Shown: one piece after another, positions 56,481 to 64,000 of the stretch
Numbering within the stretch: the first letter of the stretch is position 1
Layout of the letters: every line of letters starts with the position of its first letter
Assembly: GCA_027924585.1 (NCBI GenBank)
Contig: BSBM01000007.1
Span: 9,577,501-9,641,500 of the forward strand
Reading direction: 5' to 3'
Length of the DNA stretch: 64,000 nt
Source of the DNA: Larix kaempferi
Taxonomy: Eukaryota > Streptophyta > Pinopsida > Pinales > Pinaceae
The notes under the pieces: generated by a model
Told to the model about the DNA's origin: nothing
Databases searched by the model: none
Seen by the model: only the letters and a program-made list of their open reading frames with translations
Position numbers and translations under genes: made by a program

Positions 56481-59400
56481 CCTTAGGCGGATGTGATGTG
56501 GTTTTGGGCGCTCAATGGCTACGCACACTTGGCCCTATTTTATGGGATTTTGCTGAACTTTGGATGCAGTTTTCCCTCAATGAACAAAAACACACATTGA
56601 CAGGATTACAACTAGGTTCTCTCAGCATCATCAGTTCACATCGTATGGAAAAACTCCTCAAGAAGAATTCACATGGTGTCATCGCTCAGATCCATTCCAT
56701 TCAGATGCAACCATCAGCGGTCTCCACTACTCCTTTGGATCTACAACAAATTCTAGATCGATATACAGGTGTCTTTGCTGAACCAGTCAGATTTCCACCT
56801 TCCAGGCCAGAATACCATCGTATTCATCTCCTTCCTGGCAGCATTCCTCCCAACATTAGGCCCTATCGCTACCCATTTCACCAAAAAACGGAGATTGAAA
56901 TGCTCGTTCAGGACTTATTGAAGCAAGGTATTATTCACCCAAGCACTAGTTCATTTTCTTCTCTAGTTATTCTTGTTCGCAAAAAAGATGGGTCATGGCG
57001 CCTTTGCATTGACTTTCTAGCACTTAATCACCTCACCATCAAGGATAAGTTTCTAATTCATGTTGTTGATGAGCTTCTTGATGAGCTTCATGGGGCTCAC
57101 TTTTTCTTCAAGTTGGATCTTCGTTCTGGGTATCATCAAATTCGGGTTCATGAGGATGATATCCCTAAAATAGATTTCCGCACACATGATGGCCATTATG
57201 AGTTTTTGGTCATGCCCTTTGGCCTCACTAATGCTCCTTCCACATTCCAGGCCTTAATGAATAAAATATTTCGACCCTACTTGCGGAAATTCATTCTGGT
57301 GTTTTTTGATGATATCCTCATCTACAGCAAAACATGGGATGAACATCTCCAGCATCTGGATCTTGTCATGCAACTTTTCTATGACCATCATCTCCATGCC
57401 AAGCAGTCTAAATGTGTTTTTGGATGGAAGAAAGTTGAGTATCTCGGGCACATTATCTCAGTACAAGGGGTTCACGTGGATCCTGCCAAAATCGATGCCA
57501 TGAACAATTGGCCGCATCCTCAGACACTCAAGAGCCTTCGTGGTTTTTTAGGGTTGACTGGCTACTACCGCAAGTTTGTCAAGGATTATGGGAATATTGC
57601 AGCTCCATTAACTGCTCTATTGAAAAAGGATGCTTTTACATGGACACATGCTGCTCAGTGTGCATTTGACAAACTAAAACAAGCTATGTGTACTACACCT
57701 GTTCTAGCTATGCCCCATTTTTCCAAGCCCTTCACTATTGAGAGTGATGCTTGCAGCAATGGACTTGGTGTTGTTCTCCTTCAAGATGAACACCCCATTG
57801 CATTCACCAGCAAAGCCCTTTCAGGTAAGAATTTAGCTGCCTCTACCTATGAGAAGGAAATGATGGCTATTTTGCATGCAGTACAGAAGTGGCGCCCATA
57901 CCTATTAGGGAATCATTTCTGCATCAAGACGGATCACCAGAGTCTAAAATATTTCTTAAAACAGTGTGTCTCCTCCCCGGCACAACAGAAATGGGTTAGC
58001 AAACTCATGGGTTATGACTATGAGATCACTTACAAGAAGGGTAAAGGCAATATTGTGACAGATGCTCTTTCTCGTACATTTGATGCCCAAGGTTCTCTTT
58101 CAGCTATTTCTATGCCTGTTCCAAATTGGTTGCAATCTGTTCAATAGGGTTATGTCAATGACTCTTCCTTATCTCAAATCATCCAACGCTTGACCAACAA
58201 CCCTTTTGCTGTACCACATTACTCTTGGGATGGTGCTTCTCTGAGATACAAGGGTCATCTGGTGCTTCTCCAGAGCACAGATCTTCAACAGGCTATCTTC
58301 TATGAACTCCATGCTTCTCCATTGGTAGGGCACTCTGGGTTCCTCAAAACGTATGAACGGGCACGGCGTAACTTCTTTTGGCAGGGCATGAAAAGGACAA
58401 TTCAACAGATGGTGGCCGAATGTGATACCTGGCAGCGCAATAAGGGTGAAACAACACTCCTTCCAGGATTGCATGAACCCTTGCCCATACCTACACGGAT
58501 TTGGACAGATATTTCTATGGATTTAATTGAAGGGCTCCCTAAATCTGACGGGAAGACAGTGATTCTCGTTGTGGTTGATCGCCTCTCCAAATATAGTCAT
58601 TTTTGTGCTCTCAACCATCCTTATACAGCCTCCTTAGTCGCTCAAATTTTCCTGGACCAGATCTTTCATCTTCATGGCATCCCTTCTTCCATTGTCTCGG
58701 ATCATAATGCGACTTTCACCAGTCATTTTTGGACAGAACTATTTCGCCACACTGGCACCAAACTGAAGATGAGTTCAAGGTATCACCCACAAACAGATGG
58801 TCAGACTGAAATTATCAATAAATGCTTGGAAACTTATCTTCGTTTCTTCACCTCGGAACAACAACATCAGTGGGCAAAGTGGCTCCCTCTCGCTGAATGG
58901 TGGTACAATACCTCTTACCACACTGCCTTTAAAATGACCCCATATGAAGCAGTCTATGGTTAGGCACCTCCAGTTCTTCTTCCATACACCCCCACCAGTT
59001 CACCAGTTCAGGAAGTTGACACGGTCCTTCGAAACCGCGATCAGATTCATCGCATTTTGCGGGACAAACTTCACATGGCAAGAAATCGCATGAAGCAACA
59101 AGCTGATCAACACCGTTCTGAGTGCACTTTTCAAGTCGACGATATGGTTTTTCTTTGTCTCCAGCCGTACAAGCAATCCTCCTTGAAACTCAAAGGGTGT
59201 CATAAGCTCGCTCCAAAGTTCTATGGGCCATATCGGATTCTTCAGAAGATTGGTTTTGTTGCTTATAAATTGGAACTTCCTCCTTCTTCCCACATTCATC
59301 CAGTCTTTCATGTCTCTTGTCTGAAGAAAGTTCTTGGCACCAACATCAGTGGACAAACTATTTTACCCGAACTGGATAATGAAGGATCCATCCTTTTGGA

Positions 59401-59551
59401 GTCGGAGGCCATCCTCAATCGGCGCACTCTTCAACTTCTCTCTCGCTCTATCACAGAGGTCTTAATTCAGTGGCACGGCATGCAACCAAAGAATGCTATA
59501 TGGGAACCACTCCTTCAAATTCAACAACAATTTCCACATCTAAAGCTTTGA
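56381..59551 (+). pseudogene. pol: E8 Pol: protease end, RT, RNase H, integrase, chromodomain
   Basis: A single frame with only two stops (TAG at 58145-58147 and 58961-58963, both where Gln is expected). RT runs from about 56800 (LIEML-type start, VRKKDGSWRLCIDF, KLDLRSGYHQIRV) to FFDDILIYS at 57301-57327. RNase H has ESDACSNGLG (57750-57779) and KTDHQSLKYF. Integrase HHCC: VGHSGFLKTYERARR then CDTW, where the last zinc Cys is Trp. DDE core: ISMDLIEGLP, VSDHNATFTS, TDGQTEIINKCLE. The C-terminal part has the GPY-like segment (YGPYRILQKIG), then a chromodomain (59340-59540: VLIQWHGMQPKNAIWEPL). The chromodomain is known to steer chromoviruses toward histone-marked heterochromatin. Corrected for the single lost base, Gag-Pol is 1440 codons. 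Confidence 0.92.
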
Positions 59552-59567
59552 GAAAAAAGCTTTTTTT

Positions 59568-59580
59568 AAGGGGGAGGGGA
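59568..59580 (+). other. E8 polypurine tract
   Basis: AAGGGGGAGGGGA directly before the 3' LTR. Confidence 0.88.
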
Positions 59581-59955
59581 TGTTAGGAACCCATGTCTTT
59601 ACTTTGTTAGTATATTGTTGTTGGATGCATATGCTTTGTAAGTCGTCCCGTAGTATTTGTTGATCAATAGTTTTTGTTATTGTTGTTGCCGCATATGCTT
59701 TGTAAGTCTCCCGTAGTATTGTTGATCCATAGTTTGTAGTGGCCCATGGTTTTGACCCATAGTATTGGCACCTAGACTTAGTATATAAGTGTGTGTTGAG
59801 ACCTATGAAGGCACTGTGAAGTTATTTGTATTGAGCTTACTCATAGGAGGTTGCCCCCTCGAAGTGGCCTGTGATCAATATAAAAGTGATTCTGAGTTCT
59901 ATCATTTCTGCTATTTCGTATATTCTTATTAATTAATTGTTGCAGGTGCATCACA
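59581..59955 (+). repeat. E8 3' LTR
   Basis: TGTTAGGAACCC...GTGCATCACA, 375 bp, followed by target duplication AAAGT. Confidence 0.95.
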
Positions 59956-59960
59956 AAAGT

Positions 59961-60603
59961 GCCTTCATCGCTAGTAGTTGTGACTTATACATTAGCATAT
60001 TGCAGTGTATTCCATCTACTAGCACAAACCCTAATTTTTTTGTTGAGTGAGAACTTCTCCAAACTACATGTGAACCCTATTTGTGTTTCTGCTACATATT
60101 TGGTTATTCTACTTAGTTTTAGATGCCAATGATGGATTGTTGGAAACCTCCGTTGGACTTTCAAGGATTAGCATTGACCATGCAGCATTCCAGAATGATG
60201 ATGAAGACATCGGATGACTGATATTGTGTTTGCAGTTTTCTCTGGGCATATGAGAGTTGGCTTCCCATGATCTAAGATTGCAAAGAAGACTCAAGAGAAG
60301 TTTGGTGTGCCTTCTTGAAGGATCCAAGCAAGTTTGCAGTTGTTGCTACAAATGCTCCAAAAGAATAATTTCTACATTATTCAGGTATAACAAATTCCAC
60401 AATTCAACAGTCATAGGTGTAAATTGCAAACTGTGCTTTGTTTGTAAGTTTTAGTTCAATCTTTGGTACATGCATTTTTGTTTTGTGTACAGTACCAAAA
60501 TGAAGTCAAGTTGAACTATAGATTGTATGTGGGTGCATTTTTGGCTGAGATCGACACCCCTTCTCTTTTAAATTTGAGTCTGTCGAAATCTTGTTTGTAA
60601 AGG
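59961..60603. other. No recognised gene; right flank of E8
   Basis: Continuous with 45785-47238 once E8 is removed. Only short frames. Confidence 0.4.
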
Positions 60604-61245
60604 GTGGAGTTGCAAGAAGCCCTTAGTCTAATTGAGTCACTTGTACTTGGTTCTTGCTGCACAAGGAGGCCTAAATCAGTTCTCAGTATGTCTCAAACCC
60701 AAGAAACATTAGAGTTGTTGAATACTCTAGTACATTCAGCTACACATGACTCAATCACAATCAGAAAATACACACTCCAAACTGTCATCAATCAATTGCA
60801 TAATTTGAAAGCCATTGAGGAAGATGCACATCACAAGAATCGACATTTTGAACTAGTGTTTGTTCATAATAACCCCTTGCTTGAAGATGATTCCTATAAG
60901 CTTCCATAAAAAAATGAAATAATGTCATATGTTCTACATATTCAGAATTCTAGATTGCAACAATGTAATAGAGTTGGCCATGTGAAATATCAGTGTTTTG
61001 ATCTTCATCCTTGTTGACATTGTGGGAAGTGCAACCATTATTCAGATCGGTGTGTGATGCTGAAGAAACCTGCAAGAGTGAAACCTATAGCATATTATTG
61101 TACTTCTTCTTACTTTGTACCTGACAGGGGGGAACATGATGTTAGGCTTCAAGTTTTGAAGCTTTGTCCTTCTGATAGCAAACACTTACATCCTTCCTCA
61201 AGTAAGTCATATCAAGCGATCTTGATCCATAGTGATTTTGGATAG
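60604..61245 (+). pseudogene. Copia-type Gag remnant (E6 interior)
   Basis: One frame from 60604 with stops at 60907 (TAA), 61015 (TGA) and 61243 (TAG). The N-terminal 100 codons are helix-rich with no named domain. They are followed by a double zinc-knuckle segment at about 60961-61053. The first knuckle, CNRVGHVKYQC, lacks its leading Cys. After DLHP, the second reads HCGKCNHYSDRC, with a stop inside its first half. The DLHP linker and paired knuckles match the Gag of E10 (63732-63773), so both elements are probably from related copia lineages. It would be an RNA-binding Gag; now broken. Confidence 0.55.
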
Positions 61246-61521
61246 CCACCAGATTAAGAGATGCCACCTGATTCTAATATGCATGTATTCTGAAGACATG
61301 ATATATATATATGACATAGATTACTCACGTGTTTTGTGTCTAGTTGTGAAACCCTAAGACTCTCCTCTCCTCACATTGTTCCTCATAGGGGGGAATGAAG
61401 ACCGTCAGTAACAAGTGAGCGAGTGAAAGCGATCCGGAATAAGCGAGCCTCTAAAGAGATATGTTCGACCGAGCTCCATAGTTGGTGGTCATCCTTAAAC
61501 CACTGGTATCAAGAATACCTT

Positions 61522-61930
61522 ATATTACCAGAAGCATGTGCAAGCTTCTATCTAAGTTGGAAAAAGGTTGTCAAGATGGAAATGTTCAGCTAGTTGTTGC
61601 TGTTCACTTCCTGTTTCCAGCTCTCTAGTTGTTTTTTGGTCAGCCTAAAACCATCATTCCAGACAGAACCTCTAAGCCTTTGAGCCAAGTTCCAAAGAAC
61701 CTCTAAGCAAGTGTTGTCACCAAGTTTGAGAGTTTGTGGTCAGCATTCAACCACACATAATAGAATATTCTAGCCTTATGCTAACCCATTTTAGTTGATG
61801 GTTAGCCTAAAAGCCATCCCTTCAGAGAGCCATTGTATTTAGTAGAAGCATGTGCAATCTTCTAGCTAACCTTCTTAGTAAAGAATGTTGGGGATGGAAA
61901 TGTTCAGCTGGTGGTAGTTGTCCACTTCCA
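61522..61930 (+). repeat. Diverged direct repeats before the E6 LTR
   Basis: AGAAGCATGTGCAA(G/T)CTTCTA...GATGGAAATGTTCAGCT blocks occur at 61522-61605 and 61845-61930. Variants of a GTGGTCAGCCTAAAACCATC phrase occur near 61487, 61637, 61736 and 61800. An old ~320-bp duplication. Confidence 0.65.
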
Positions 61931-61980
61931 CTTATTCAGCTCTCTTATTTTTCTTGGACTCATATACACCCTTCAGGTTA

Positions 61981-61990
61981 AGGGGGGATT
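61981..61990 (+). other. E6 polypurine tract
   Basis: AAGGGGGG-type run (GTTAAGGGGGGATT) ends at the LTR start. Confidence 0.7.
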
Positions 61991-62412
61991 TGTTGGAGAC
62001 TAATCCTTGGTGTTAGTATTTGTGTGCACATTCACGTGCAAAGAATATAAATAGTTGTGAGGGTATACCAAGAGTCACTTGAGAGTCAAGAGTCCACTTG
62101 GGAATATGAAACCCAAGGGACAATTCTCTTGTATATATGTACAATTGTTAAAGAGAATTAAATGCACTTTCACGCCTATCTTTTTGTCTTCTTGAGTTAA
62201 TTGCTTGTGTGCCCTAGATGGCACCTTACAGACATGAAATAAAAAATCTAAGATAACAAGATCTATATAAAATGAAATAAACTATATAACATGAATAAAG
62301 TTAGATATGCATGAATAAATAATTACATGACTAAACTATGTACATAGCATGAAATAGTCACCTAATGATTTAGGCCTTATGGATCCTCTCTATTTTGTGA
62401 TTGTCTCCAACA
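61991..62412 (+). repeat. E6 LTR (422 bp) with 10-bp inverted ends
   Basis: Begins TGTTGGAGAC and ends GTCTCCAACA, a perfect 10-bp inverted repeat with TG...CA ends, and is preceded by a polypurine tract, so it reads as a 3' LTR. Its first ~105 bp match 28358-28463. Confidence 0.75.
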
Positions 62413-63055
62413 ATCTCTCTTGCTCTACATGAGGTAGGAATTAGCGTAGCTTGTTTGAGCTCTTTGTTGACATTGTTTGTAGTTGGATGTTTGTACCAAC
62501 GATCAAGTGCGTAAAGTGATACACGCATTGATCCAGGAGGATCATCTCAGTCGAAGCATGAAGATGGTGTCTGTTTCTTTTACAGTTGATCATCTATCGA
62601 AGAGCTTTCAGGAAGATTTCAAATACAACTTAAAGAAGGACAAATGGATCTCGCATGCGCAAACGATTCTAGGTTGAAGTTTCGACACAACGGCATTTAT
62701 ACAACAATTTGTACATACAAGCATTTTTATGGACAAACATTGTAATAAGGGATTTTGCACATTAATTTCCCATTTTTATTTATTAAAAAGAAAATTAAAG
62801 GTGAGAGTCCACCTCATGTCTTAGTTGAGATTCTCATGGAGGAAGAAGGGGACTCTTCCTCCACATGCCAGGGGGTCTAGTGAACTTCGTTATCATCTCG
62901 GTTTTCTGTAGGTCTTTATGTGTTTGATTGCGCAATTCAAGTTTAGATGCAAAATATTTTGTTTACAATGCCAATTTCTTTATGTTGTTAAAGAAAATTG
63001 AGAACTGATTAAAGATATGCGAATAGAAGAAAAGTCATCGTCCATTTTCAGATCA
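62413..63055 (+). other. Probable 5' LTR region of E10 (left boundary unresolved)
   Basis: A copia primer site follows at 63060, so an LTR must end near 63055 (GATCA). A possible start is TGTTGACATT at about 62463, but no second copy is available. The 64-codon frame at 62483-62677 has no known domain. Confidence 0.35.
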
Positions 63056-63059
63056 AGTT

Positions 63060-63072
63060 TGGTATCAGAGCC
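63060..63072 (+). other. E10 primer-binding site (initiator-Met tRNA)
   Basis: TGGTATCAGAGCC, the canonical plant copia primer site, 48 bp before a gag ATG. Confidence 0.88.
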
Positions 63073-63107
63073 TAATTTCAATCTATTTTTAGATTGATTT
63101 TTCTTAG

Positions 63108-64000
63108 ATGGATCCACAAGACAGTTATTCTTCTGCAGTTGTATATGCAAATCTGTGTAAGGATGTTGATTTCCATAAGATATTCTTTTCAATGGAGGAA
63201 AAGGTATGGGAATTATGTGATAATGGAAAAGACAGCATGGAGTTGCGAAGACAAGTCAAAACCTTGGTAGCTGAGAAGCTTGAACTTCAAGAATAGCTCA
63301 AGCAAATGCAACATGAGATACAAATTAAGGATGAAATGTTATCTAGGTATAAGCAATTCGACAATCCAAGGAGTCCTTCGACGATTGACGAGGATGGGAT
63401 ATGCACTTTTTGTCCCCATGAAGAAGTTCATATGGACGACACATCGAACACCAAAAAAGAGTTCTTGAACAGGTTTGTTCCTAAAGTGAAAAATGAGGTA
63501 AGTAAAAATCTTTTTTATTATGGTACATCTCATGCAAATATTGGCTTGGGATCATTCGAAAAACATACATGTGGGATTGGTATGAAACTCGTCACCAAGA
63601 CAGGGTTTAACGGAGGAGGTCTTGTTACGGATAGCCAAGGAATTATACAACCGATCGAAGTGGAGGAACACCCTCAGTATTAGGGATTGGGATATCAAGA
63701 ACTGATATCCAGTGAAAGCTTTTGGGAGAGTTGTTCCTATTGTTACAAACGAGGGCATGTTGCGGATCATTGTTACGATCTACATCCCTACTTAAAACTG
63801 AAAAGGTTTCATATCTGTGAAGGAAAAAGGAAGGTATATGATTTTGACGCATCAAGCAAATCACCAAGAAGCAATACAGTCAAGAAATTTCCAAGGTATG
63901 ATGGAAATTTTTCTTGTACTTTCTGTGGAGGAAAGAATCATAATGTTGTAGGAAGTGGGAAACCTAAAACCTATGGTCGAAGGAAAGTGGCAGTTAAAAG
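63108..64000 (+). pseudogene. gag: E10 Gag, partial, two TAG stops
   Basis: Start at ATG 63108 (MDPQDSYSSAVVYANLCKD), the first ATG after the primer site. The single frame runs to the right edge with TAG at 63294-63296 and 63681-63683, both plausible Gln positions. A coiled-coil segment (LRRQVKTLVAEKLEL) is followed by a long linker. A zinc knuckle CSYCYKRGHVADHC (63732-63773) is intact and is followed by YDLHP. A second, CTFCGGKNHNVVGS (63915-63956), has Ser for the last Cys. It lacks an obvious UBN2 capsid block near the start, which is unusual, and the linked knuckles with DLHP resemble 60961-61053. Probable RNA-binding Gag of a copia lineage. Confidence 0.72.

Larger units (their letters stand above)
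47244..59955 (+). mobile_element. E8: full-length Ty3 chromovirus, interrupted by E9
   Basis: LTRs (47244-47617, 59581-59955) differ at about 17 of 374 positions by eye. Target duplication AAAGT is perfect (47239-47243 and 59956-59960). It has an iMet-type primer site, a leader (holding E9), one Gag-Pol region in the order gag-PR-RT-RH-IN-chromodomain, and a polypurine tract. Without E9 it is about 6.5 kb, normal for chromoviruses. The coding region (4319 nt) has one single-base loss and three stops. Its family is that of E5. Confidence 0.95.
63060..64000 (+). mobile_element. E10: copia-type element, internal 5' part, continues beyond right edge
   Basis: Primer site plus Gag frame open to base 64000. 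LTR boundaries, protease, integrase and polymerase lie outside or are unresolved. Confidence 0.75.

Overview
The window is a repeat-packed stretch of a land-plant nuclear genome. Almost all of it is LTR retrotransposons of both superfamilies (Ty3/gypsy and Ty1/copia) plus one very large CACTA (En/Spm-type) DNA transposon. No intact host gene was found. The organism cannot be named from sequence alone. Plant-type iMet primer sites, a chromodomain Ty3 element, a Sirevirus-like copia gag, a plant pectinesterase fragment and this density of old nested elements fit a large-genome plant. A gymnosperm is my best guess, held weakly.

Layout, left to right. (E1) 1-3843, minus strand: 5' part of a Ty3/gypsy element with LTR 3120-3843, a primer site, a 1.9-kb leader with a CpG-rich 33-bp array, and a gag frame open to the left edge. 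(E2) 3844-4650, plus: 3' tail and LTR of a copia element that E1 interrupts. 4651-6077: no gene seen. (E3) ~6078-13578, plus: gag-only, Sirevirus-like copia derivative with a 2.45-kb 3' LTR and a truncated 5' LTR. (E4) 13617-22729, plus: complete but decayed non-chromodomain Ty3/gypsy element, target duplication CTCAC. (E5) 22983-27211, plus: internally deleted chromovirus, duplication (A)ATCCT. 27212-28357: AT-rich flank.

The right half is nested. (E7) 29596-45781 is a 16.2-kb CACTA element with a GTG target duplication. It carries palindromic subterminal repeats, a broken pectinesterase fragment and a ~331-bp satellite of about 12 copies. (E8) 47244-59955, plus, is a full-length chromovirus of the E5 family (duplication AAAGT). 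(E9) 47987-54179, minus, is a young full-length copia element inserted in the E8 leader (duplication CTAAA). (E6) may be an older copia-like element: related LTR sequence occurs at 28358-28463 and 61991-62412, and E7 and E8 lie between. (E10) 63060-64000+, plus, is the primer site and gag of another copia element leaving the right edge.

The gene content is retroelement machinery: Gag (particle), protease, reverse transcriptase/RNase H and integrase, with a chromodomain in E8. Insertion order can be read as E1 after E2, E4 after E3, and E9 after E8. Relative LTR divergence (E9 4/755 mismatches, E8 about 17/374) agrees with the nesting. Most disabling stops, notably all three in E9, look like CAG to TAG or CGA to TGA changes. 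That is the decay expected of methylated cytosines.
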